In this document: one piece after another, positions 1 to 6,941 of the stretch
Layout: each line of letters starts with the position of its first letter
Position numbering within the stretch: the stretch's first letter is position 1
Origin: an uncultured bacterium
Lineage (GTDB): Bacteria > Bdellovibrionota_C > UBA2361 > SZUA-149 > CALKYB01
Direction of reading: 5' to 3'
Assembly (NCBI GenBank): GCA_938003565.1
Contig: CALKYB010000048.1
Span: forward strand, 1-7,187
DNA length: 7,187 bases
The notes under the pieces: generated by a model
Database searches by the model: none
Told to the model about the DNA's origin: nothing
What the model saw: the letters and a program-made list of their open reading frames with translations, nothing else
Program-made: the position numbers and the translations under genes

Positions 1-584
1 TTGGTATCGGAATATCTTTACAGCACGCTTTTAGCGAACGACTCTCTGGGGTCTTTGGAGTAGGATTTGATCGTAGTGACTATTCCGAGGATAGAATTGG
101 AACATTGGTCCCCGTAATCAGTACCGACGGTATCGAGTTCACTAGTTCGGGAACCGAAGATGATACACCGACTTCTCTAAACTTCCGACTTGGGGTTAAT
201 TATCTTCCAAGTAAACAATCCAGCGCTGGGTTTCTTATTTCTCAAGACACTGGCTTGAACGCTTCAGGTGAAAGACTAGTAGTGAGAACCTTTGACTTAA
301 ATTTTGCTTACTACCCCAAAGATAAGTTAACACTGGCTCTGGGCGGTCAGTTTTACCAATATGGTAATGATGATGCCTTAAGTAACGCCTACGATAGATT
401 ATCCACTACTCTATCAGCTCATTACTCTATTAGTCCGAGTTTAACACTATCCGGGGGATGGAGTTTTGCTACCCAAGACTCCGGCAATGAAGTGAACCAA
501 GGCCTTCTTTATACAAGCGAGGACTATGTTGCTAATAAGCTATACTTTTCGCTCAATAAAGGATTTGTTGGTCTTAGCCTCTAG
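1..584 (+). CDS. Outer-membrane beta-barrel protein, C-terminal part (5' end outside window)
   Basis: The reading frame is open from the left edge (first full codon at 3) to a TAG at 582-584, giving 193 visible residues. A TTG at 105 could be taken for a start, but the frame continues upstream with the same barrel-like character, so this is a truncated gene. The sequence shows repeated amphipathic strands with alternating hydrophobic and polar residues, aromatic girdle residues and short polar turns, for example LTLALGGQFYQYG and KLYFSLNKGF near the C-terminus. It ends GLSL rather than in the usual terminal Phe, although an F lies four residues earlier. This pattern and the polysaccharide neighbours recall the BBP2-type barrels found with exopolysaccharide genes (VpsM/EpsL-like). 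That family assignment is inference; a general porin-like barrel is the alternative. It converges on the 710-1081 gene. Confidence 0.75.
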   Translation, partial: GIGISLQHAFSERLSGVFGVGFDRSDYSEDRIGTLVPVISTDGIEFTSSGTEDDTPTSLNFRLGVNYLPSKQSSAGFLISQDTGLNASGERLVVRTFDLNFAYYPKDKLTLALGGQFYQYGNDDALSNAYDRLSTTLSAHYSISPSLTLSGGWSFATQDSGNEVNQGLLYTSEDYVANKLYFSLNKGFVGLSL

Positions 585-662
585 AATCTTTTAGAATACT
601 AGGAAAGCTTCTCAATTATCAGTGCCTATCTCTGTGTTCTGCTAAGCAAGACAGCAAAATTG

Positions 663-680
663 TATACTGAAACCAGTATA
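663..680. terminator. Perfect inverted repeat between convergent genes, possible weak terminator
   Basis: TATACTG (663-669) and CAGTATA (674-680) form a perfect 7-bp stem with a 4-base loop, in the 125-bp gap between the converging genes ending at 584 and 710. On the minus strand the stem is followed by CAATTTTG, a short T-run; on the plus strand no T-run follows. The stem has only two G:C pairs, so a terminator for the leftward group is possible but weak. A protein-binding palindrome is the alternative. The rest of 585-709 shows nothing else I can support. Confidence 0.35.
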
Positions 681-709
681 AATAAGGAAAGATAGAGACA
701 AGAAAAACG

Positions 710-1081
710 CTAAACCTCTGCGGCTGGATTGAGAAGTTTATAAAACCTCCCATCAAGACGGATAGATACTTCAATTTTCTTCTTATTTAACAATCGATCT
801 TCTATTGCCAGGACTACCCCCATGGACAATTTACCTCTCTGCATAACTCTGGAAATATACGAAATGACATCAATCAGTTCGATTTCCCCACCTTCCGAGC
901 GAATAGCCTGAATAAAAACTTCTTCTTCCCTTTTTCGCAATTTTCTTTGCTCGGGCCAGAGGGAATATGTTCCGTAAAACAACAAAGCTAAAGTTAAAGC
1001 TGCGGCGGCAGTCAAAAGTACAACAATAAGAAAGGAGGAAAAGGATTCCCAGATAGTTCTTAGTGGGTTGAATTCATACAA
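710..1081 (-). CDS. Small single-span membrane protein of unknown function, TTG start
   Basis: I do not recognise this 123-residue protein. Residues about 15-40 form one strongly hydrophobic helix, followed by a basic stretch (RKLRKRE, 47-53); by the positive-inside rule the C-terminal part is cytoplasmic. Residues 55-118 look like two or three helices (IELIDVISYISRVM, then KLSMGVVLAIEDRLL) followed by a probable beta hairpin (IEVSIRLDGRFYKLL). That order resembles a small winged-helix fold, but this is only inference. The start is TTG at 1079-1081: GGAG (1090-1093) lies 8 nt upstream, an in-frame stop lies further up, and the next in-frame Met is residue 80. The nearby ATG at 1077 is out of frame. 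The gene lies 147 bp behind the MBOAT gene on the same strand, so it may be the last gene of that operon or have its own promoter; TATTAT on the minus strand at 1185-1180 is a weak -10 candidate. Confidence 0.7.
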   Translation of the reverse strand: MYEFNPLRTIWESFSSFLIVVLLTAAAALTLALLFYGTYSLWPEQRKLRKREEEVFIQAIRSEGGEIELIDVISYISRVMQRGKLSMGVVLAIEDRLLNKKKIEVSIRLDGRFYKLLNPAAEV

Positions 1082-1199
1082 GATACTGACTCCAGTAGAA
1101 GTTTCTCATTGCAAACAAGCGTAGCAATCAAGAACTCCTACCGAAAAAACCTCTATCTAGTCTCTACCCAACACCGCCTATAATACCGCAAATCAATAC

Positions 1200-1232
1200 A
1201 AAAATCTAAACTCTACAACGAGAAGCCTTAGA
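1200..1232 (-). terminator. Possible weak terminator after the MBOAT gene
   Basis: Reading leftward from the MBOAT stop codon, TCTAA (1232-1228) can pair with TTAGA (1209-1205), with an inner CTC/GAG pairing separated by an asymmetric bulge. Five T residues follow directly (1204-1200). The stem is short, bulged and A+T-rich, so partial termination or chance are both plausible. If it works, it would reduce transcription into the 123-residue gene. Confidence 0.25.
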
Positions 1233-2640
1233 ACTGAAAATATATAAAGTCCTGTTTCGCTAAAGGAGAAAAAACAAGCATCGAAGCCACAACATAGAGA
1301 AATATCAGCACTTTTGGCCACAAACTAAGACTAAGAAAAGCCAACAAGTCCTGCTTCTTCTCCACCCAAACCTCAAAGAGCATTAGAGGACCAGCAAAAA
1401 AGAGTATATTTGCGAGTGCGTAGATACTAAAGTCACTTAAGCGTGGATCACTAAAAACCAAAAGTAGCATTTCCCAAGCTTGCCCAATTGTCTCGGCTCG
1501 AAATAAAAGCCAAGTCAAAGAAACAAACTGAAAGAAGATGAACGCTTGCAGGAATCTTGGAGCACTTATATCTCCGAGAGAGTCTTTCTGACCGCCAGGC
1601 AAATACCTAAATAAAATTAAAATCAGTCCATGCACAGCCCCCCAAACTATAAAAGTCCAAGCGGCTCCATGCCACAATCCCCCGAGAAGCATGGTCAACA
1701 TCAAGTTACGCGAAGTAAAAAAACTACTGCCGCGATTTCCACCTAAGGGAATATACAGATAATCCCTTAACCACCCCGAAAGACTAATATGCCACCTCTT
1801 CCAAAAATCACTTGGATTAATCGCCAGGTAAGGCATGCGAAAGTTCCACATCAAATCAAAGCCCATCCACTTTGAAATTCCCTGAGCAATCGAGGAGTAG
1901 CCCGCGAAATCCCCGTATATTTGAAAGGCAAAAGCCCAAACTCCAAATAGAACCTCAAAACCACTTAGCTCGGAAACTGGCCGAGAAAATACATCGTTAA
2001 CAATAGGAGCCATATTGTCAGCCAACACCACCTTCTTAAAAAGACCAGTCAGAACATGGTACAAACCCTCTTCAAAACGATAAGGACTTTTCGGTCGAGG
2101 TTCAACAACTTGGGGTATCAGTCGACTAGAGCGCTCAATTGGGCCAGCGACGAGTTGAGGGAAGAAAGAAACATACAAAGCAAAATCTAAAAAATCATCA
2201 ACTGCTTTGGTTTTGCCGCGATAAACATCAATTGTATAACTCAAAGTTTGAAACGTATAGAAAGATATTCCCACCGGCAGCAAGACTTCCAGGTAGGGCA
2301 ATGAAATCGGAATGGAGAGAGAATTTAGGGCAACTTCAAACTGCTCTCTAAAAAATCCAAAATATTTAAAAAAGGCTAACAGACCTAGGTTAGTAAACAA
2401 AGATAACTTCAGGTAAAACTTTCTCTTCACCTCTTCACTTTCCCTATCAATAGCTCTCGCGACATAGAAGTCAACGAAGGTAGAGAAAGCAATAAGAGTT
2501 AAAAAGCGATAGTCCCAAAATCCATAAAAAACATAGCTCGCCAGTAAGATAGCTCTATTTTGAAGCTTATGAGGTAGTCTAAAATAAAGTAGAAAAACTA
2601 CTAAATAAAACAACCAAAACTGATAAATATTAAAAGGCAT
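1228..2640 (-). CDS. MBOAT-family O-acyltransferase (AlgI-like), polysaccharide O-acylation
   Basis: This is a multi-span inner-membrane protein of 470 residues, close to the size of AlgI/DltB/PatA-type MBOAT proteins. The family core is intact: LLPVGISFYTFQTLSYTIDV (120-139), FFPQLVAGPIER (159-170), FAFQIYGDFAGYS (237-249), DFWKRWHISLSGWLRDYLYI (278-297), then PLGGNRG, and GGLWHGAAWTFIVWG (320-334), where His324 matches the conserved MBOAT active-site histidine. The C-terminus FIYFQF is typical of the AlgI-like branch. Members take an acyl group, usually acetyl, from a cytoplasmic donor and pass it across the membrane to a periplasmic SGNH-type partner that modifies a glycan (alginate, peptidoglycan, cellulose) or teichoic acid. 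The SGNH gene ends 11 bp upstream, so the pair is probably co-transcribed. The ATG has no clear Shine-Dalgarno sequence, and coupling to the upstream gene is likely. The acceptor cannot be read from the sequence; a surface polysaccharide is inferred from the neighbours. Confidence 0.93.
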   Translation of the reverse strand: MPFNIYQFWLFYLVVFLLYFRLPHKLQNRAILLASYVFYGFWDYRFLTLIAFSTFVDFYVARAIDRESEEVKRKFYLKLSLFTNLGLLAFFKYFGFFREQFEVALNSLSIPISLPYLEVLLPVGISFYTFQTLSYTIDVYRGKTKAVDDFLDFALYVSFFPQLVAGPIERSSRLIPQVVEPRPKSPYRFEEGLYHVLTGLFKKVVLADNMAPIVNDVFSRPVSELSGFEVLFGVWAFAFQIYGDFAGYSSIAQGISKWMGFDLMWNFRMPYLAINPSDFWKRWHISLSGWLRDYLYIPLGGNRGSSFFTSRNLMLTMLLGGLWHGAAWTFIVWGAVHGLILILFRYLPGGQKDSLGDISAPRFLQAFIFFQFVSLTWLLFRAETIGQAWEMLLLVFSDPRLSDFSIYALANILFFAGPLMLFEVWVEKKQDLLAFLSLSLWPKVLIFLYVVASMLVFSPLAKQDFIYFQF

Positions 2641-2651
2641 AGGCTACTAAC

Positions 2652-3593
2652 TTAATGAAGCTCCAATTGCGTGGAAATAGCCTGGCTAAAAATTTTTGCC
2701 CCCTCGGCGTTGAGGTGTATCGGATCTAGAAAGTGGGATTCTTCCAAACCATCAAGATTTCTAAAATCGAGGAAGCGAACTCGACTTTCCAAGAGCAATA
2801 TTAATTTGGGATCTAATTGATACTCTTCAAGAATCGGCATAGCAACAATCGTAATTCTAACTCCGGCTTTGTCAGCTTTTGCTAGAATCGAATCTAAAAC
2901 TGTATAGCTCAGGTCCACACTAATTCTCTCTGCTGAGGCTACACCCTCACTTGGAGCAAGTCGAGAACTAGACATTCTAGAATTCATATTTCTAGTCTCG
3001 TCTCTATAGAAGGGTATGACTAAATCAAGAATCCTTTTCCTTAAAAGCTCTTGATTCCTAAAAATAGAAGAAAATTTTGCCAGAACAAAATCAATCCTTC
3101 CTTCAATTGGAGTTAAGCCAAGTGAAACAAGCTCCTCCAAACGACCAAACTCACAAAAATGCCCGCCCAATCTTTTGGAGCTAAGCCTCTCGACATCAGA
3201 TAGTTGATTCCAGGCGAAACCAATAACCAGCTCTGTTTCATCTTTTACTCGAGGCAATACTTGATCATTAAAAACACAAAACCAGTCCCAAACCCCTGTT
3301 CCATCTGGGACCAACTTTGCAATACCCAGGTCAGTTTGAGGAAAACGACTCTTGAGCTCTTTTCTCACCTGCTCCTGACTGACCCCATTTCCGATCAATG
3401 AGTTTCCCAGAAATATAATTTTAGGGCCCGGAGAGGAATTAGCTTTCTTGATTAGACTTGGGAGTAAGCTGATATGCTCTAAATTGCCCGAAAGACGCGG
3501 CGCTATAGCGGAAAACCCTAAGTCCAAGAGTAGAAGCAGGAATAAACCTAGTAAATATGGTATGATAGCATGTTTTTTTTGAAGCATAGCCAT
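2652..3593 (-). CDS. Membrane-anchored SGNH-hydrolase-like protein, acyltransferase partner of the MBOAT
   Basis: The protein has 313 residues. Residues about 10-31 are a hydrophobic signal anchor or signal peptide, placing the rest in the periplasm. SGNH landmarks are visible: IIFLGNSLIGNG (59-70) with candidate nucleophile Ser65 in a G-N-S setting instead of the classical GDS; LVIGFAWNQ (122-130), giving possible block II/III residues Gly125 and Asn129; and LDPIHLNAEG (289-298), the Asp-x-x-His block with Asp290 and His293. Related proteins (AlgJ/AlgX, PatB, DltD) work with an MBOAT and transfer acyl groups to a glycan outside the cytoplasm. The MBOAT gene follows directly, which supports transfer rather than simple esterase activity. 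The start is ATG at 3593, with a second in-frame ATG two codons on (3587); neither has a Shine-Dalgarno sequence, and the frame is closed a few codons upstream. The polymer modified is unknown. Confidence 0.85.
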   Translation of the reverse strand: MAMLQKKHAIIPYLLGLFLLLLLDLGFSAIAPRLSGNLEHISLLPSLIKKANSSPGPKIIFLGNSLIGNGVSQEQVRKELKSRFPQTDLGIAKLVPDGTGVWDWFCVFNDQVLPRVKDETELVIGFAWNQLSDVERLSSKRLGGHFCEFGRLEELVSLGLTPIEGRIDFVLAKFSSIFRNQELLRKRILDLVIPFYRDETRNMNSRMSSSRLAPSEGVASAERISVDLSYTVLDSILAKADKAGVRITIVAMPILEEYQLDPKLILLLESRVRFLDFRNLDGLEESHFLDPIHLNAEGAKIFSQAISTQLELH

Positions 3594-3597
3594 AGGT

Positions 3598-3626
3598 GAG
3601 TATCATAAACATACCTGTTTAGTCAA
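3598..3626 (-). promoter_or_regulatory. Possible promoter for the SGNH-MBOAT genes
   Basis: On the minus strand TTGACT (3626-3621) is a good -35 box. A 17-bp spacer leads to ATACTC (3603-3598), a poor -10 box. Transcription would then begin almost at the annotated ATG, giving a nearly leaderless mRNA that could start at the second ATG (3587). Another weak -35-like box, TTGATA (3741-3736), lies further upstream, so the real promoter may be elsewhere in this 190-bp region. Confidence 0.25.
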
Positions 3627-3721
3627 TTTTAAGACTAGGACTTCTTATTGCCTATATCCGCATTTTAGCGCATATTATTAGTAGGAATTGTCCAAAATCC
3701 TAAACTAAATATTTATTCCTC

Positions 3722-3752
3722 TTGTAGTTCTTAAATATCAATATGTTATACT
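3722..3752 (+). promoter_or_regulatory. Extended -10 promoter for the glycosyltransferase-formyltransferase pair
   Basis: TGTTATACT at 3744-3752 fits an extended -10 element (TG, one base, then TATACT at 3747-3752). A weak -35-like TTGTAG lies at 3722-3727 with a long 19-bp spacer. The start point would be near 3759, giving a leader of about 25 nt before the ATG at 3784. That leader contains no Shine-Dalgarno sequence. Confidence 0.45.
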
Positions 3753-3783
3753 GAAATGCTTCCCCACATAGCCGCTTCCTTAA

Positions 3784-4899
3784 ATGCCTAGACCCAAACT
3801 AAGAATTGCTCACTTTATTGACACCGTCGATATTGGTGGAGCTGAAATGTTGGTAATTCGACTTTGCGAAGAGGCCCTGAGTCGAGGAGACATTCCACTT
3901 GTCTATATATTCAGTAACAAGGGAATGGAGTTAAAGTTAGAAAAGAAAGGCATCCCTTTTCACAAGTTGGAGAACCTAGACTCTTACAACTCATCTAAAA
4001 CTCTCCTGAAATTTTGTCGTTATTTTAGAGCACAGCTTAAGAAAGATAAAATTGATATTCTTCATTCACACTTGGTTGGAGCTGGCACAGCAGCCGCTGT
4101 TGCAACTAGTTTCTCTAAGACTAAACATGTGACAACACTCCACGATGTCTACACATTGCGCGATTCAAACTTAGCTATTAACCTCTTAGCTTTGGCTTCT
4201 TTTTGTGGAACAAAAATCGTTACTGTCGCCAATTTCATAGAGTCCTACCTAAGAAAATCCACGATACTCCCTGTGTCTAATATCCAAACAATTCACAACG
4301 GCACAGACCTACCCAAAAGTGTCGATGAAGCCCAGGCTAAGATTCTCCAAACTGAACTCGGATTTTCTGATTCTGACTTTATCGTAGTATCTGTTGGTCG
4401 TTTAGTTAAGCTCAAAGGACATCACATAACTATAGATGCGTGGAAAGGACTTCAAGATCTCCCAACCCTCAAACTTCTTGTGGTTGGTGATGGAGCTGAA
4501 TCTTCAAAGCTAAAACAACTAGTTAGTCAGAATGGTTTAGAATCTCAAGTAGTTTTCGCTGGGTTCAGAGATTCGATTTCCCCCATCTTAAGCATGTCAA
4601 AACTTTTTGTCTTGTCCTCTGAAACTGAAGGCCTCTCTTGCAGTATTACGGAAGCTATGATGCACGAATTACCTATTGTAGCCTCTAACGTAGGCGGCAA
4701 TAGCGAATTGGTGAGACAAGAAAAAGAAGGGCTGCTTGTCCCTTACAACTCTTCGAAAGAACTTGGGGCAGCTATCAGAAGATTGTTTCTCGACGAGGAA
4801 ATGAGAAAAGACATGGCAAGAACTGCCAAAAAAACTGCACTTAAATCGTTCTCACTGGACTCAATGAGTAAAGCCTATTGGGATTTGTATGAAAAATAA
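3784..4899 (+). CDS. GT4-type (GT-B fold) glycosyltransferase
   Basis: This 371-residue protein has the full two-domain layout of a retaining GT4 glycosyltransferase, which transfers a sugar from a nucleotide sugar at the cytoplasmic membrane face. The N-terminal domain opens with RIAHFIDTVDIGGAEMLV (7-24), whose GG-A-E loop is typical of the family. It continues with DILHSHL (91-97) and HNGTDLP (171-177). The C-terminal donor-binding domain contains VGRLVKLKGH (204-213), with Arg206 and Lys211 in the positions that usually contact the donor phosphates, VVGDG (233-237), and an intact E-x7-E motif, EGLSCSITE (282-290). The start is fixed by a TAA directly before the ATG; there is no Shine-Dalgarno sequence. 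It overlaps the formyltransferase gene by 11 bp, so the two are probably translationally coupled. Sugar donor and acceptor cannot be predicted. Confidence 0.93.
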   Translation: MPRPKLRIAHFIDTVDIGGAEMLVIRLCEEALSRGDIPLVYIFSNKGMELKLEKKGIPFHKLENLDSYNSSKTLLKFCRYFRAQLKKDKIDILHSHLVGAGTAAAVATSFSKTKHVTTLHDVYTLRDSNLAINLLALASFCGTKIVTVANFIESYLRKSTILPVSNIQTIHNGTDLPKSVDEAQAKILQTELGFSDSDFIVVSVGRLVKLKGHHITIDAWKGLQDLPTLKLLVVGDGAESSKLKQLVSQNGLESQVVFAGFRDSISPILSMSKLFVLSSETEGLSCSITEAMMHELPIVASNVGGNSELVRQEKEGLLVPYNSSKELGAAIRRLFLDEEMRKDMARTAKKTALKSFSLDSMSKAYWDLYEK

Positions 4900-5668
4900 A
4901 ATTATTTTACTTACACAAATCAACTCTAAGGAAAGTCTCGACGTCTACAAAGCAATAAGCCAATCAAAGCTAATTGATCAAGTGGATGTTCTTTTCCATC
5001 TTCCAAACCCTAGTCTCAAATCAAAGTTTAGAAGCCAACTTAGAAACTTCAAGCATCACGGGCCAGTTTGGCTTCCATATCGGCTCTATGTTGCTCTTCG
5101 AAACATATTTTCCACTCCCCGAACTGACCACTCCAACACTGAAAGCTTACTAAACTTTATTGAGAATCAAGAGAGATCTAAAGTACACTTCGTTAGCATC
5201 CTTAATTCTAAAAAAACTAGAGAGATACTTCAGACCAATAATTACAATCTAGGAGTAGTCTTTGGGGCTGGCATTCTAAAAGAATCTGTATTCTCTATTC
5301 CAGAGAAAGGCATGATTAATATTCACCAGGGTCTTATTCCTAGATATCGCGGCATGCCTCCAGCATTCTGGGAGCTATATAATAGTGAGTCTAAAACTGG
5401 CATCTCAATACATCAGGTGGCAACCAAACTAGATATGGGATCAGTCTATTTTCAAGAAAGTATCGACATCGAAGGGTCCGACACCGAGGTCAGTCTGCAA
5501 AGAAAACTAAATCAATCTACAGTTAACCATATTCTAGCCACCACAGAATCAGTTCTTCAAAATAAACAACAAACCATCGAATTTAGCGAAAAACCTTGCC
5601 CATCCTATACTCGACCAACAGTATTTGAGAGGCTTAGACTAGCTAGAAAAGGAAAGTGTATTTGGTAG
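4889..5668 (+). CDS. Formyltransferase, probably sugar N-formyltransferase
   Basis: This 259-residue protein carries the catalytic core of 10-formyltetrahydrofolate-dependent formyltransferases: NIHQGLIPRYRGMPPAFWEL (144-163), with Asn144 and His146, then TGISIHQVATKLDMGSVYFQ (170-189), where Asp182 completes the Asn-His-Asp triad. The same core occurs in methionyl-tRNA formyltransferase and in sugar N-formyltransferases of the VioF, QdtF and WbkC type. This protein is shorter than a methionyl-tRNA formyltransferase, with no obvious complete C-terminal tRNA-binding domain, and it sits directly behind a glycosyltransferase. N-formylation of a 3- or 4-amino sugar for a surface glycan is therefore the best reading. 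Residues 1-100 are divergent and I see no clear folate-loop motif there. The tail (RLRLARKGKCIW) is basic. The start codon lies within the preceding gene, with only a weak GGGA 5 nt upstream. The gene converges with the next one across 31 bp, where I see no hairpin. Confidence 0.85.
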   Translation: MKNKIILLTQINSKESLDVYKAISQSKLIDQVDVLFHLPNPSLKSKFRSQLRNFKHHGPVWLPYRLYVALRNIFSTPRTDHSNTESLLNFIENQERSKVHFVSILNSKKTREILQTNNYNLGVVFGAGILKESVFSIPEKGMINIHQGLIPRYRGMPPAFWELYNSESKTGISIHQVATKLDMGSVYFQESIDIEGSDTEVSLQRKLNQSTVNHILATTESVLQNKQQTIEFSEKPCPSYTRPTVFERLRLARKGKCIW

Positions 5669-5699
5669 TGAAGCTAGCCAATACGAAACTCAATGATCC

Positions 5700-6941
5700 C
5701 TACACCAAAGAATCAAAACTCTCAGAAAGCATTTGAGTTAGTCTCAATCTAGAAAAGCGCTCTTCAAATTCCTTCTTAACTTTGAACTTTTGGGTCAATC
5801 TTTGATCATAAGCCTCGGTGATAGCCGAAACCAACTGAGAAACTGAATCCGCTTCTCTAGAAACTATCCAATACTTAGAAGCATAATCCTCTACTAAACG
5901 TGTATTATCTCCATTAGGACATTCAGCTAAAATAGGCAGTCCGGTTGCCAAGTAGTCATAAGTTTTAGCACCAACAGCCACATAGTCGCTAACTCCCTTC
6001 TCATGCCCCTGTCTAAGATATAGTAGAGAAGCTTCCTGGCAGACTTTAAGAGCTTCAGGACGGGGACAAAAACCACGATCGTCAATACGAAGTTTATCTT
6101 TATAGGCGTTTAACACATCGAACTTTGGGCCTACATGAACAAAAACTATATTTGGGTTGTTAATATCAACTAAAGCTTTAAGAATATTCTCTGGGCTCCG
6201 AGATCCATAAAAAGCTCCCGTATGAACAATCTTAAAATCTTCACTACCACTATCCGATTCCTCAGCTTGAGCTAGATCATCATAACCATTGGGAATACAA
6301 ACTATTTTCTCGCTAGAGTTGGGATACTCCTTAAGGTAGAGTTGCCTGGCACCCTCAGTATTCACCACTAGGTATCTACAATGTTTCAAAACCCATTTTT
6401 CAAGTAGCACAACCAAAGCACGTCGAATTCCATTAGGCTTAAGGTAAGGGTTAAAACTCCAAGCATCTCGAAAATCTACCACCAAAGGTTTGGAAGATAG
6501 TATTTTTAAGAAAACTCCCTTTAAGGCTGAACTAAAGGGGGAGCAGCTGACGTAAATGACATCTGACTGCTTGGCCATTCTAAGCCCTTTGAGCATAACA
6601 GACCAAGATATTTGAGAATCTGGGAAACAAAATAAGCTAGAAAAATAATTTTTCTTCAGCTCAACACCAAAGAGCGATGTAATCTTATTTAGTACACCAT
6701 GACAGAAGGTACAAACTGTATGAAGTGGCCATTCCATACTTCTCTCTATGTGAATAGCCTCAGGAATATTCTCGTTCACTCCCCGATTCCAACTCTCCCC
6801 CGAACGCTTGACCGTGAGGACTTGCGGCTCCCAGTTAAAATCTTTTAGAAGTTTAGAAAAAGCCAGACTACGTTGAGTACCTGAGGTTGCTATCGGGGGA
6901 TAGTAGTAGCACAACATGAGAACTCGTCGAGATTTGCTCAT
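5700..6941 (-). CDS. GT-B glycosyltransferase (GT4-like)
   Basis: This 413-residue protein begins VLMLCYYYPPIATSGTQRSL (7-26), the YYFPP...G..R opening seen in a distinct branch of GT4-like enzymes. Other family features are VVDFRDAW (154-161), a typical end of the N-terminal domain core, and IPNGYDD (216-222) at the domain junction. In the C-terminal domain VHTGAFYG (239-246) and KTYDYLATGLPILAECPNGD (326-345) are present. The last region replaces the usual E-x7-E motif: no glutamate pair with that spacing is visible, as in other members of this branch. The role is transfer of a sugar onto a glycan intermediate on the cytoplasmic side. The ATG at 6941 has a weak AGG 5 nt upstream (6949-6947). 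It is transcribed in the same direction as the pstS-like gene 54 bp upstream and converges with the formyltransferase, so it is a separate unit from the other glycosyltransferase. Confidence 0.88.
   Translation of the reverse strand: MSKSRRVLMLCYYYPPIATSGTQRSLAFSKLLKDFNWEPQVLTVKRSGESWNRGVNENIPEAIHIERSMEWPLHTVCTFCHGVLNKITSLFGVELKKNYFSSLFCFPDSQISWSVMLKGLRMAKQSDVIYVSCSPFSSALKGVFLKILSSKPLVVDFRDAWSFNPYLKPNGIRRALVVLLEKWVLKHCRYLVVNTEGARQLYLKEYPNSSEKIVCIPNGYDDLAQAEESDSGSEDFKIVHTGAFYGSRSPENILKALVDINNPNIVFVHVGPKFDVLNAYKDKLRIDDRGFCPRPEALKVCQEASLLYLRQGHEKGVSDYVAVGAKTYDYLATGLPILAECPNGDNTRLVEDYASKYWIVSREADSVSQLVSAITEAYDQRLTQKFKVKKEFEERFSRLRLTQMLSESFDSLV

Noticed and set aside
105..584. TTG at 105 as the true start of the barrel gene
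   Set aside because: The same frame is open to the window edge with continuous barrel-like sequence, so the gene starts outside the window.
1179..1184. Perfect TATAAT on the plus strand
   Set aside because: No -35 box lies at suitable spacing and transcription would run antisense to the MBOAT gene with no gene downstream.
2139..2351. Open reading frame of 70 codons on the plus strand
   Set aside because: It lies fully inside the MBOAT gene on the opposite strand and has no recognisable protein character.
3204..3401. Open reading frame of 65 codons on the plus strand
   Set aside because: It is antisense to the well-supported SGNH gene and has no domain features.
5669..5699. Search for a bidirectional terminator in the convergent gap
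   Set aside because: No stem longer than a few base pairs and no T-run were found in these 31 bases.
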